A DNA stretch of 39,822 nt, from IMG/VR virus record IMGVR_UViG_3300048930_001091, positions 1 through 39,822 of that record; one strand, 5' to 3'. Below, piece by piece: positions 23,243-31,441 of the stretch. The DNA comes from a virus. Position 1 is the first letter of the stretch. The number at the start of each line of letters is the position of its first letter. A model generated the notes under the pieces. It was given only the letters and a program-made list of their open reading frames with translations, had not been told where the DNA came from and ran no database searches. The translations under genes were made by a program, and so were the position numbers.

Positions 23243-23855
23243 TCTGACCGCCAAGATCGTCCCGGACAATACCGTCGTGACTGTGCCGCGCGCCCAGGCC
23301 ACGGAGGTGGAGCCGAACACGTACTTGGTGGCCCAGCCTCCGGGCATGCCGCCCATGACCGGCCGCCACGCCTGGCGGCGGCGGGAGGACGGCGCCTACG
23401 AGCCGGTGCTGGAGCTGCGCAGCGCGCTCATCCCGCTGAGCGAATGGAACCCGAAGCGGTACGGGTGCTCGAAACAAACGATCTACCGCCTGGTCATCGG
23501 AGGATTTGTGCGGGGCGACATGCCCGGCCCCGGCACGCTGGTGATCGATCTCGACTCCTTCTACCGGCACCTCGACGCGGTCAGGAACGAACCGCTGTTC
23601 TGGAACGAGGAGCGGCTGGCGCAATACGCCGCGGCGCGGCTGCTCCACAACAAGGGCCTGGGCGGACTGGGCCACCGGCGCCGGAAGGTAGACCGCGACC
23701 TGGTCGTGGAAGCCGTGAAGCGGATTTTGGCCAGCCCGGGCACGCTCAATCAACTGCCCAGCGTGCAGCCGCCACCGGCGGAACCGCGCCCTGCCAAACC
23801 GCGGCAGGTGTTCGATCACCCTGAACTTTTCCCCATCCCCACACCATCCAAATGA
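23235..23855 (+). CDS. HTH-containing early protein
   Basis: 206 residues. The middle segment 'WNPKRYGCSKQTIYRLVIGG' followed by 'FVRGDMPGPGTLVIDLDSFY' looks like an excisionase/MerR-type winged helix in which a recognition helix reads DNA and a beta hairpin follows. The C-terminus is Pro-rich ('PSVQPPPAEPRPAKPRQ') and likely disordered. It probably regulates early or middle transcription. Its start overlaps the preceding stop by 8 bases and its stop overlaps the next start by ATGA. Confidence 0.55.
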   Translation: MADLTAKIVPDNTVVTVPRAQATEVEPNTYLVAQPPGMPPMTGRHAWRRREDGAYEPVLELRSALIPLSEWNPKRYGCSKQTIYRLVIGGFVRGDMPGPGTLVIDLDSFYRHLDAVRNEPLFWNEERLAQYAAARLLHNKGLGGLGHRRRKVDRDLVVEAVKRILASPGTLNQLPSVQPPPAEPRPAKPRQVFDHPELFPIPTPSK

Positions 23856-24190
23856 ATTCTGCGCAAACCTCTCAACCAACCGCGCCCAAGGCGCATCAGG
23901 TGACCATCATCGCCTGCACTGGACTGGCCGATATTCCGGAAGCGGTAATCTGCGAGGCCTTGCGACGCATTCCGCAGTGGGCAGACCTGCCTTCGCGGAA
24001 GTGCGTGATCGCCTGTACGAAGCTCACCCTGGCCGCCGAAAGAGCGCTGCTGGAGGACGAGGACGTCAAGCGCGAGAAGCCGAGGCTTTTGGTGCATCTG
24101 ATCAAGGGGCTCCGCAAGCTCGGTTGTCAGAGATCAGGGAGCGGTGAGACCACGAGCGACTACCCGATTCACGATCCAAACGCGAATTGA
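23852..24190 (+). CDS. small protein of unknown function
   Basis: 112 residues with a mixed core 'HQVTIIACTGLADIPEAVIC' and a helical, Lys/Arg-rich C-terminal half. Nothing recognisable. The ATGA overlap with the preceding gene supports translation. Confidence 0.5.
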   Translation: MNSAQTSQPTAPKAHQVTIIACTGLADIPEAVICEALRRIPQWADLPSRKCVIACTKLTLAAERALLEDEDVKREKPRLLVHLIKGLRKLGCQRSGSGETTSDYPIHDPNAN

Positions 24191-24192
24191 CC

Positions 24193-24525
24193 ATGCCCAA
24201 ACTGATCTGCTCCGATCCGCTGCAGATGGAACTCTTCGAGGTTCCGTCCCGTGGTCAGCGCGGTGACAACCTCACCTACCGGATCACCGCCAAGGGCAAA
24301 GTCCTCTACGATATTCCCCGCGGCTATGCGGCGCCCCCTGGCTCCGGTCCGGCCGGCGAAACGTGCCGCTCGTGTGCGCACCGCCGCATCCTGAATACGT
24401 ACGGCCACAACTGGCACAAGTGCGGTCTGCTGGAGCACCGATGGACCCGCGGCCCGGGTACCGACATCCGCCTGAAATCACCGGCGTGCCTGCACTGGGC
24501 GCCGAAACCCACACCCCAACCATAA
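24193..24525 (+). CDS. small protein with a four-cysteine (zinc-binding) motif
   Basis: 110 residues from ATG 24193 (a TTG at 24187 overlapping the previous stop is also possible). The C-terminal half has 'ETCRSCAHRRI', 'WHKCGLLEHRW' and 'KSPACLHWAP', giving four Cys with CxxC spacing for the first pair, so a structural zinc site is likely. Small Cys-rich proteins of this layout are common in early regions of transposable and other phages; function unknown. Confidence 0.55.
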   Translation: MPKLICSDPLQMELFEVPSRGQRGDNLTYRITAKGKVLYDIPRGYAAPPGSGPAGETCRSCAHRRILNTYGHNWHKCGLLEHRWTRGPGTDIRLKSPACLHWAPKPTPQP

Positions 24526-24541
24526 GATCCAAACTCTGACC

Positions 24542-25255
24542 ATGAACTTTAAAATCAAGATTGATCAAGACAGCCTCGAATTTCGGAATCTTTCTAAAGC
24601 GGCTCAGGACTTTGTTGTCCGTGCCTCTCTGGGTGAGTTCGACGAAACGGGACCGCCGCAGGTTTCGCCAGAGGTGCGAGCGGAAATAGCGAAATGGGCT
24701 CTCTCACCCTCGCCGTGGACTATTCACAGATTAGATCAAGAAACGGCCCCAGAAATGAGCGGCCCTGACAATCAGCCGCATCCCATCAGCGCCCCATTCA
24801 TTTCAGCCACCGCTCTACTGGAAAGGGAAATCGCCGCCGAGGAGTTGGTGCACGGACCGGGTAACGTGCCACGGTCTCATTGGCAGTCCATGGCCAAACA
24901 TCTTGCCAGCCGGCTTGCCGAGGCAGAGCAGAAGCTCGTGGCTGCTGGTTACTCTTGGGATGTGGAAGCCGGCAAGTTTATCCGCCGAGATGGGCTAGAA
25001 ATGGACTTTCCGACGTCCTTGATTCTCCAATGCGTGAAAATAGAGTTGTTGCGAGCTCGTCAAAAATTTCCCTCCTCCGAGTACAGCATGACCGCGCTGA
25101 TGGAGGAGGTCGGAGAGCTTGCCAAAGCATTGCTGGATGAACCGTTGCAGCGCGTACAAGCCGAAGCCGTCCAAGTCGCGGTCATGGCGATTCGAGTGGC
25201 AACAGAAGGAGACTCTTCATTCTCCAATATTCGAGCCCGAAATGGGCTCCAATAA
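24542..25255 (+). CDS. MazG-like nucleotide pyrophosphohydrolase
   Basis: 237 residues. The C-terminal helical domain (about 155-228) has the MazG metal site EEVGEL at residues 188-193 (E188, E189, E192) and 'EAVQVAVMAIRVATEGD', where E208 is kept and the usual Asp three residues later is Gln211, as in some phage MazG-like proteins I recall. These enzymes hydrolyse nucleoside triphosphates and can alter the host (p)ppGpp or dNTP pools. The first 150 residues are of unknown fold. The gene is visibly less GC-rich than its neighbours, which suggests recent acquisition, and sits between the early and the late block. Confidence 0.7.
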   Translation: MNFKIKIDQDSLEFRNLSKAAQDFVVRASLGEFDETGPPQVSPEVRAEIAKWALSPSPWTIHRLDQETAPEMSGPDNQPHPISAPFISATALLEREIAAEELVHGPGNVPRSHWQSMAKHLASRLAEAEQKLVAAGYSWDVEAGKFIRRDGLEMDFPTSLILQCVKIELLRARQKFPSSEYSMTALMEEVGELAKALLDEPLQRVQAEAVQVAVMAIRVATEGDSSFSNIRARNGLQ

Positions 25256-25257
25256 CC

Positions 25258-26931
25258 ATGGCCGATTTCCTCTTCGATCCAGTACCTGCCGAGACGGCGA
25301 TCGCGTTTGTGAAGCGGCGCCTGCCGATGAAGCGGGCGACGTACGAAGGCCTGCTGCCGGAGCTGCAGGGTGCGGCGTTCACGGTGGCGGGGATAGAGCG
25401 GTTGGACGTACTGCAGCAGCTGCTCGACATGGTGGCTGAGGTGCCGGCCGGTGAGGACTTGGACCAGGTCAAGAAGCGGGTGAAGGAAATCCTGCTCGAC
25501 CACATCCGGCCGCCGCGTGATGGCGAGCCGACGCTCTTCGCGGACTTCACTGCGGAAGAGCTGGCCGAGCATGCGCGCAAGCTGGAGAACCGGGCGAAAT
25601 TCATCACGCGGTCGCTGACGACGAAGGCTTACGCGCATACCGCCTACGCGGACCTGCAGGCCGCGGGCGATGCGCTGCCGTACTGGCAGTACCTGACGGT
25701 CGGTGACGAACATGTGCGAGACACGCACCGTGCGCTCGACGGGGTGATCCTGCCGAAGGACGATCCGTTTTGGCAGAAGCACTTTCCGCCATGGGAGTTC
25801 GGCTGCCGCTGCCAGGTGGTGGGGGTGCCTGGACCCGAGGTGGAGGAGATGCGTGCGGCGGAGGCGGAGAAGCCCGACGAGGAGAAGCTGGTGCTCACGC
25901 CGGAGCAGATCGAGCGGCTGCACAATGAAAACCGGCTGTGGCGGGTGGTGGGCGGAAACAAGATGGACGCCATCCTCACGCCTCCGGATGAAAAGGGGAA
26001 GGGGCTGGCCTGGAAGTTCGACCCGGCCGATCTGCGGCCGGACATCGTCGAACTCAAGGCCCGGTACCGGCCGGAGGTCTGGAAGGCATGGGAAAAGTGG
26101 GCGAAGGCGACACCCGTCGACCCGCTGGGCAAGGACGCTCGCTCGGTCTGGGACTGGGCCTCGGCGAAGAAGCCGCGCTCACCGCGGAAGGCGAAGGCAG
26201 GGCTCCCGAAGCCGCGTGCCGCCAATCTTACGGAGGCGCTGGTGCGCGCCGGGATCTCGCGCACAGGGTTGGCCACCCTGGGCAAGATCCAAGCGTTGCG
26301 AGCGGCGCTGAAACACCAGAGCCCAACCACGATCGATGCCTCCATCCGGGGGGTGAAGGTGGAAGGCGGGCAATATGCGCGCTCGCTGGAGGCGAGCTGG
26401 AGAGCGCACGTGAACGACTTTCTGCAGTACGTGGATCCGGAACTGGTGAAAAACCTGCCTCCTCTGGACCTGGTGATAACAGCGAAGCTGAATGCGCTGG
26501 GCCAGTACAGCCCCACGGCCCGCAAAGTCACACTGAATGCGACCCACCTGGCTCCTGGACAGATGGCCCGGGATACAGTCTTTCACGAATTCACACACTG
26601 GCTGCACATGCACGCACCCGAACCGAAGAGGAAGGCGCTGGCGGCGTGGTTCGCCACCCAGACGGCCGGCCAGCGTGTCCAGCGTCTTCGCGATGGCGGG
26701 GACGGGATTCCCGACGATCTTCTCACCCCGGCCAGGGGCGACTATGCCGGGCGGATCTACCCCTTCGAAGGCGGGGCTCCGCAGGGGCTGGAAGTGCCCA
26801 CCACGCGGTTGGAGGTGCTCTCGCGTTCTGACGAGGAGCTGCTCGACCATTGGAACTTCATCTCCCCGACGACCGGCCGTTACGCCTGGCGCGAGTCATT
26901 CCTCGAAACCTTGAACCTGCTCTTCCCATGA
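25258..26931 (+). CDS. MuF-type head protein with C-terminal HExxH zincin-like domain
   Basis: 557 residues. The N-terminal part (about 1-190) is a Mu gpF/SPP1 gp7-like head morphogenesis protein: 'YWQYLTVGDEHVRDTHRALD', then 'PFWQKHFPPWEFGCRCQVV' with the conserved Cys pair. Such proteins are packaged in small numbers with the portal and can be ejected into the new host. After a linker, residues about 340-557 form an added domain with 'DTVFHEFTHWLHMH', a zincin HExxH motif (H443, E444, H447). MuF fusions to toxin domains are known as phage-encoded polymorphic toxins, so this is a candidate metalloprotease effector carried in the virion. No immunity gene is recognised next door. Confidence 0.8.
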   Translation: MADFLFDPVPAETAIAFVKRRLPMKRATYEGLLPELQGAAFTVAGIERLDVLQQLLDMVAEVPAGEDLDQVKKRVKEILLDHIRPPRDGEPTLFADFTAEELAEHARKLENRAKFITRSLTTKAYAHTAYADLQAAGDALPYWQYLTVGDEHVRDTHRALDGVILPKDDPFWQKHFPPWEFGCRCQVVGVPGPEVEEMRAAEAEKPDEEKLVLTPEQIERLHNENRLWRVVGGNKMDAILTPPDEKGKGLAWKFDPADLRPDIVELKARYRPEVWKAWEKWAKATPVDPLGKDARSVWDWASAKKPRSPRKAKAGLPKPRAANLTEALVRAGISRTGLATLGKIQALRAALKHQSPTTIDASIRGVKVEGGQYARSLEASWRAHVNDFLQYVDPELVKNLPPLDLVITAKLNALGQYSPTARKVTLNATHLAPGQMARDTVFHEFTHWLHMHAPEPKRKALAAWFATQTAGQRVQRLRDGGDGIPDDLLTPARGDYAGRIYPFEGGAPQGLEVPTTRLEVLSRSDEELLDHWNFISPTTGRYAWRESFLETLNLLFP

Positions 26932-27173
26932 GAACTCTGACCATCATCTTCCAATTCCCGGACGGCGCGGAAGCCCGGGCCGTGCACAGCGTGGATTTTC
27001 CCGGCCAGGAGGTGCTGGCCCAGTGGTCGGGGGCGACTGATCGCCTGCCGCCGGACCTGATCGCCAAGGCCCGCACTCAGGATGGCCTGGCCGCGCGCTG
27101 CTCGGCGGAAGCGCGGACGATCGGGATCGTCCTTTCGATCGAGGTTGAGGGCGGATACAAATTCGCAGACTGA
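26928..27173 (+). CDS. small protein after the MuF-zincin gene
   Basis: 81 residues beginning MRTLTIIFQFPDGAEARAVH, beta-rich N-terminus and a helical middle. It overlaps the MuF-zincin stop by ATGA and is thus tightly coupled to it. No family is recognised. Because of its place it could be an immunity or chaperone partner of the zincin, or a minor head protein. Confidence 0.5.
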   Translation: MRTLTIIFQFPDGAEARAVHSVDFPGQEVLAQWSGATDRLPPDLIAKARTQDGLAARCSAEARTIGIVLSIEVEGGYKFAD

Positions 27174-27175
27174 GT

Positions 27176-27604
27176 ATGGCTGACGGCTTCCAAATTCGCG
27201 TGACAAGCCGGGATGGAATATCGCCCAGGTTGAAGCGTGCAGCGGCGGCAGCGAAATCGCCGAAGCTCATGCACGCGATCGGGACCGGGCTGGTGGGGCA
27301 GACGAAGCGCGCCTTCAACCAGCCGGCGCTGAGGCCGGCGCCGTGGAAGGCAAAGAAGGACGGGAGCCCGGCCACGCTGAAGAGCCGCGAAGCCACGCTG
27401 TGGCGCTCGATCCGCGTGGTGAAGGCCGAGGCGAAGCGGGTGCGCATCGGAAGCGATCGGCCGTACGCAGCGATCCACCAGCTCGGGGGAAAATCGCGGC
27501 CGATGCCGGCGCGGCCGTACTTCCCATTTTACGCGAGTGGACAATTGACGCCCGGCGGAGCAAAGTTGGTGGGGCAGGTGATCGAGACGGTGCTGAAGTT
27601 GTAG
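27176..27604 (+). CDS. phage virion morphogenesis protein (Mu gpG-like)
   Basis: 142 residues with the family pattern: 'KLMHAIGTGLVGQTKRAFNQ', 'LRPAPWKAKKDGSPATLKSR', 'TLWRSIRVVKAEAKRVRIGS' and 'RPYAAIHQLGGKSRPMPARP' with Tyr/His/Gly positions typical of the virion morphogenesis (gpG/tail completion) family. Members act in head-tail joining or head assembly. It follows the preceding small gene by 2 bases. Confidence 0.8.
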   Translation: MADGFQIRVTSRDGISPRLKRAAAAAKSPKLMHAIGTGLVGQTKRAFNQPALRPAPWKAKKDGSPATLKSREATLWRSIRVVKAEAKRVRIGSDRPYAAIHQLGGKSRPMPARPYFPFYASGQLTPGGAKLVGQVIETVLKL

Positions 27605-27670
27605 ACTCCCCCTGCGGCCTCGGGCTCCCATTAAACGGAACGAAGAAATTCCGTGGTCTACTGGCGGCCG

Positions 27671-28936
27671 ATGTCCACCCCGGCCACGAAGACCAGAACC
27701 CGACCCACCTCAGCCGCCGCGCCACCCGAGCCGGCTGCTATCTGCTTCGGGCCGCGGGTGGCATTTTCTGCTTCGGCCGGTGCTGGCAATGATGCGCTGC
27801 CTCAACGCATCCTGATCGCCAAGTGGGGTGAGAATGCCGGCCGAACCAGTGGCGCGAAACTCAAGGTGAACGAGGTCACGGCCGCGGCGCTGCCTCGGGT
27901 GATGGATCGTCTGGGCCTGGACTTGGTCCCGCTCGACTTCGAGCATCAGAGCCACAAAGGGCATGCGAACTATGTGCCGCCGCCGCAGCTCGATGTGGCT
28001 GGTCACGGCACCGTGGAGGTGGTGGCGGGTGAGGGCATTTATTTCAACGTCCGCAGCTACACGCCGGTCGGCCAGGCGAAGGCGGTCAATTACCCGGATG
28101 TCTCGGGAGTCTTCATTCCGGACGCCGAGGGAAACGTGCTCGCCGTCTCAAGCGTGGCGCTGACCTTGCAAGGCGACATCCAGGGTGCCCACTTCAGCCA
28201 GGCCCAGGCATTCTCAGCCTGGCTGGCGCTGCATACCGGTCAGCCGGCCGCCGCGATCACCATGGACGAGACGCTCATGGGTCAGCTGCGAGAGCTGCTC
28301 GACCTGAGCGATGATTCATCGGCCAAGGACGTCAGCGAGGCGCTGGAGGAGGTCCTGGCTGCGCAGCGCAAACCGGTCGCTCCGAAGCCGGATGGAAAAG
28401 CCGTGAAGGAGGCCAGCGAAGTCAACGAGTCCGCCGCGCCGGAAACCAAAGATCCCACAACCCAACCTGATACCGCCATGTCGAAAGAGACCACGCCCGC
28501 TCCCGCCGCTGCCCCTGCTTCGGGCGGCTCCCTGGAACAGAAGATCGATAAGGTCATCGATCTGCTGAGCAGCCAGCACACCGCCGCCCAAGCGGCCAGC
28601 GCCACCGCCGCCCACAACACCGCCGTGGATGCCGTCTTTGCCAGTGCCACGCAGGCCGGCAAAGTGATTCCAGCTGGGCTGAAGCGAAAGGACGACAAGG
28701 GCCAATACGTTTTCGCCGCCGCCGATGTGGAAGAGGTACTGAAGGAACTGCCCGGCGGCCAGGTGCCGACGGAACACCGGACGCCGGAAACGGTCATGGC
28801 CGGGGTTTCCGCGACGGCCAGCCAGCCCGCAGAGGACTTCGTGCGCGTGTCCCTCGGAATCGATCCGGACGCCTGGAAGAAGGGAGGCATCCCATGCTCC
28901 GCGGCCCGGACGTCGGAAAAGGCCGTCGTGGCCTGA
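27671..28936 (+). CDS. prohead protease and scaffold (Mu gpI-like)
   Basis: 421-residue protein combining an N-terminal Mu gpI-type protease with a scaffold region. The protease part has 'LDLVPLDFEHQSHKG' (D89, E91, H92), then 'NYPDVSGVFIPDAEGNVLAV' and 'SSVALTLQ', the usual gpI landmarks. The C-terminal half is Ala/Glu/Thr-rich and helical, as expected for a scaffold removed during maturation. ATG 27671 is preferred to a GTG at 27653. An in-frame ATG at 28478 with favourable position may start a separate scaffold (gpZ-like). Confidence 0.78.
   Translation: MSTPATKTRTRPTSAAAPPEPAAICFGPRVAFSASAGAGNDALPQRILIAKWGENAGRTSGAKLKVNEVTAAALPRVMDRLGLDLVPLDFEHQSHKGHANYVPPPQLDVAGHGTVEVVAGEGIYFNVRSYTPVGQAKAVNYPDVSGVFIPDAEGNVLAVSSVALTLQGDIQGAHFSQAQAFSAWLALHTGQPAAAITMDETLMGQLRELLDLSDDSSAKDVSEALEEVLAAQRKPVAPKPDGKAVKEASEVNESAAPETKDPTTQPDTAMSKETTPAPAAAPASGGSLEQKIDKVIDLLSSQHTAAQAASATAAHNTAVDAVFASATQAGKVIPAGLKRKDDKGQYVFAAADVEEVLKELPGGQVPTEHRTPETVMAGVSATASQPAEDFVRVSLGIDPDAWKKGGIPCSAARTSEKAVVA
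28478..28936 (+). CDS. possible internally initiated scaffold protein
   Basis: In-frame ATG at residue 270 of the protease/scaffold gene would give a 152-residue helical protein beginning MSKETTPAPAAAPASGGSLE. The preceding bases (ACAACCCAACCTGATACCGCC) are C/A-rich like the leaders of free-standing genes here. Mu and lambda both make scaffold from internal starts in the protease gene, so this is plausible but not proved. Confidence 0.4.
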   Translation: MSKETTPAPAAAPASGGSLEQKIDKVIDLLSSQHTAAQAASATAAHNTAVDAVFASATQAGKVIPAGLKRKDDKGQYVFAAADVEEVLKELPGGQVPTEHRTPETVMAGVSATASQPAEDFVRVSLGIDPDAWKKGGIPCSAARTSEKAVVA

Positions 28937-28973
28937 ATCATCCAAACCACCCACCCAATAACACGATCATACC

Positions 28974-29408
28974 ATGCCCAGCACAGCTGAATTCAGCCCA
29001 CTCCAACGCGGAGCTTCGTTCATCGAATTCGCGGTCCCGGTAAAGACCGGAGTCAAGATCTACGCCGGCACGCTGGTCGGGGTGGATGCGTCAGGTTATC
29101 TGGTACCGGCGAGCGCCGCGACCACCAAGGCACGCGCCGTCGCCCAGGAAACTGTCGACAACGTGGCGGGCGCCAGCGGCGCCAAATCCGCGCTCGTCCG
29201 GACGGAGGGTTTCTGGCGGGTGCTCAACTCGACCGCCAACCCCGCGCTCATCACTCATGTGGGCGCGACCCTCAAAATCGCCACCGGGCTGGATGAAACG
29301 GTGACCTTCTCCGGATCGGGCGCGGCCAGCGCGATCGACGCCGGTGTGCTCGCCCAACTCGAAGTCGATGCCGGGGTCTCCTACTGCTGGATCAAGATCA
29401 CCTGGTAA
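28974..29408 (+). CDS. head decoration-like protein
   Basis: 144 residues, Ala/Gly/Thr-rich beta protein beginning MPSTAEFSPLQRGASFIEFA, with 'AGTLVGVDASGYLVPASAAT' as in DUF2190-type capsid decoration proteins: a phage cement that stabilises the shell. It lies directly before the major capsid gene, where decoration genes are usual, and has a 37-base C/A-rich leader. Confidence 0.65.
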   Translation: MPSTAEFSPLQRGASFIEFAVPVKTGVKIYAGTLVGVDASGYLVPASAATTKARAVAQETVDNVAGASGAKSALVRTEGFWRVLNSTANPALITHVGATLKIATGLDETVTFSGSGAASAIDAGVLAQLEVDAGVSYCWIKITW

Positions 29409-29453
29409 TCCGCCCCGAATCACCCTCGCAACACTTCACACCTCACTTTTCCC

Positions 29454-30365
29454 ATGATCGTCAACAAAGGCAACGTCGAAGCCATCTTCAAGGGCTACTC
29501 CATTCTCTTCGCCCAGGAATACCAAGGCGGCGGGGATCCGCTCTGGCCACAAATCGCCAAGAAGGTCACCAGTACCTCGATCGCCGAGGAACACGACTTC
29601 CTGAACTCCTTCCCGAAGATGCGGGAGCTGCTCGGCCAGGCTGTGGTACAGAATCTGCGCGCCTCGAAATTCATCATCACCAACCGGGAATGGGAGAGCA
29701 CCATCGAACTACCGGAACGGGACGTCCGCACCGACCGGATGGGCCTGTACGCGCCCCGCGCTGAAATGATGGGCCGCTCGGCGCGTCAACACCCCGACGA
29801 ACTGATCGCTCAACTGCTCAAGGACGGCTTCACCACCGGCCTGGACTACACGGGTACGGCCTTCTTCTCCGCGAACAAGGCGAGCTACCCGGGTGCGACG
29901 ACGTTCACGAACTTCGGCACAGGCCAACTCAGCGTGGCCCGATTCGAGACTGCCCGTGCCAACCTGAAGGGTCGCCTGAACGACGTCGGCCAGCCGCTCG
30001 GGCTCGGTCAGGATCTGGTGCTGGTGGTGTCGCCCAAGTGGGAGGCCATGGCGCGCAAGATCGTGGTGGCCGAAACCGTCAACGGCGGGGAAACCAACGT
30101 CAACAAGGGCACCGCTCGCGTGGTGGTGTGGCCGCAACTGGGCGCACAGGGAATGGAGGACTACTGGTTCCTGATGGAGGCGGGCTGGCCGGTGAAGCCG
30201 TTCGTCTTCCAGGAGGAGCAGGCTCCGGCCTACAACCAGGTGACCGATCCGAGCGACAGCTTCGTGGTGCTGAACCACAAGTTCCTCTTCCAGGTCTACG
30301 CCTCCTACAACGCCGGGTACCAACTGCCACAGCTGATCTGGGGTTCCAACGGCACCGTCGCCTGA
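29454..30365 (+). CDS. major capsid protein (Mu gpT-like)
   Basis: 303 residues of the Mu gpT type. 'FKGYSILFAQEYQGGGDPLW' near the N-terminus, 'PKMRELLGQAVVQNLRASKF' and the Trp/Tyr-containing segment 'EDYWFLMEAGWPVKPFVFQE' are the gpT landmarks. It forms the icosahedral shell (HK97-like fold) and is followed by a strong hairpin at 30377-30429. The 45-base leader (29409-29453) is C/A/T-rich with very few G and no Shine-Dalgarno. Confidence 0.88.
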   Translation: MIVNKGNVEAIFKGYSILFAQEYQGGGDPLWPQIAKKVTSTSIAEEHDFLNSFPKMRELLGQAVVQNLRASKFIITNREWESTIELPERDVRTDRMGLYAPRAEMMGRSARQHPDELIAQLLKDGFTTGLDYTGTAFFSANKASYPGATTFTNFGTGQLSVARFETARANLKGRLNDVGQPLGLGQDLVLVVSPKWEAMARKIVVAETVNGGETNVNKGTARVVVWPQLGAQGMEDYWFLMEAGWPVKPFVFQEEQAPAYNQVTDPSDSFVVLNHKFLFQVYASYNAGYQLPQLIWGSNGTVA

Positions 30366-30376
30366 CGTCTTCTCTG

Positions 30377-30429
30377 CCTCCGCCGGCTGCCGGTGTTTTC
30401 ACGGGGGTTTACCCCGGCACCGGCGGAGG
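30377..30429 (+). terminator. strong hairpin after the major capsid gene
   Basis: The arms CCTCCGCCGGCTGCCGG (30377-30393) and CCGGCACCGGCGGAGG (30414-30429) pair over 16 bases with one bulged C and a 20-base loop. No U-run follows, so it may be a partial terminator, an mRNA-stabilising 3' end for the abundant capsid message, or a processing site. Confidence 0.6.
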
Positions 30430-30463
30430 TCGGGAGCGCTCCGCCCATCACCATTCCACCGTC

Positions 30464-30931
30464 ATGATTCCAGCCATCACTCACCCAGCAGGCGAATTGG
30501 TCATCCGCAAACTCAACGAGGCCGCCGCCAACCTGGGCTCCTTCGCCGCTCAGCTCGACGGCCATGCCCGCACGCTCCTCACGGAACGCGACAGCCTGAC
30601 CGGCCTGGACGGCTTCCGCACCGCATTCGGCGAGCAGGCGGAGGAGGTGCTCGACGCCATCCGGGGCTTTCGCCGGCTCTACGGTTTCCTGGCTGGCCAC
30701 GATGTGCCGCCTCTGCAGGGGATGCCGGAGCTCGCGCTTCCCGAGCTTGAAACGACTATACCACCAACCGACAAACCGCCGGTTGTCGATGGGGCTGCAC
30801 CAGAAGCCCCATCGGCACCGGTGGTTGAAGAGACGCCGGCTCCGCCGGTGCCAAGCGACCCTCCAAGTGAGGCCGCAACCGCAAGTAGCCGCGGCGTAGC
30901 CCGAACCAATCATCACCCGTCATGGCTCTGA
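30464..30931 (+). CDS. head-region protein with disordered C-terminus
   Basis: 155 residues from ATG 30464. The N-terminal half is helical ('KLNEAAANLGSFAAQLDGHA', 'EVLDAIRGFRRLYGFLAGHD'); the second half is Pro/Ala/Val/Glu-rich and probably disordered. Its 3' end overlaps the next gene by 10 bases. It lies after the capsid gene and may be a head or connector accessory protein. No family is recognised. Confidence 0.5.
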   Translation: MIPAITHPAGELVIRKLNEAAANLGSFAAQLDGHARTLLTERDSLTGLDGFRTAFGEQAEEVLDAIRGFRRLYGFLAGHDVPPLQGMPELALPELETTIPPTDKPPVVDGAAPEAPSAPVVEETPAPPVPSDPPSEAATASSRGVARTNHHPSWL

Positions 30932-31416
30932 TCGATACCGTCAACATCGAGCTCAACGCGATCGCCTCGCAGGTGCTTTCCGGCTTGGGGAATGGCGATG
31001 CGGTGATCCGGCACTCGCTCTTGAAGCGGGATGATGTGGTCATCGCCCACTTCGCCGAAACTGGCAACGTCGTCGGCGCGGTGAACTACACGCTCTCGGC
31101 CGGTCAGCTGCTCCGCGAAGGCTCGGCCATTCCGAAAACCGAGGGTGGCTCCGGTCGGATCTTCACGAAGCTGTACGGCTGGATCCTCAAGGTGGAGCCG
31201 GTCAACCCGCTGGACCTTACGGGGAATCCAGTTGGGCTCTCGTATCAATGGGCTGGGACGCTGGTCTCCACCGTCCAGTCACTTCACAACGGACTCTACG
31301 TCATGCTCGCGAACGTCCCCTTCACGGATGCGGGCTTTGCTCTCAATCTCGACTTCGGCGGAGCGGGCACGACCAAGAAGCGGGTCACCGGTCTCCTGAT
31401 CGGCTCGGCAGTGTAA
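30922..31416 (+). CDS. structural-looking beta protein, paralogue of the next gene
   Basis: 164 residues. The C-terminal half contains 'GRIFTKLYGWILKVEPVNPL' and ends 'TTKKRVTGLLIGSAV'. The gene 26 bases downstream has 'KTFHYLHGLIVKVDKILPAS' and ends 'VTNKRASVIILGSDNP' at the same positions, so the two appear to be diverged duplicates. Both are Gly/Val-rich beta proteins with the look of decoration, stopper or minor tail proteins. Exact role unknown. Confidence 0.55.
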   Translation: MALIDTVNIELNAIASQVLSGLGNGDAVIRHSLLKRDDVVIAHFAETGNVVGAVNYTLSAGQLLREGSAIPKTEGGSGRIFTKLYGWILKVEPVNPLDLTGNPVGLSYQWAGTLVSTVQSLHNGLYVMLANVPFTDAGFALNLDFGGAGTTKKRVTGLLIGSAV

Positions 31417-31441
31417 CCGCCACCACGACACCCATCGCGCC

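Noticed and set aside
26928-27173. Firm call of an immunity protein for the MuF-zincin
   Set aside because: Position is the only support; no immunity family is recognisable, so it was left as unknown.
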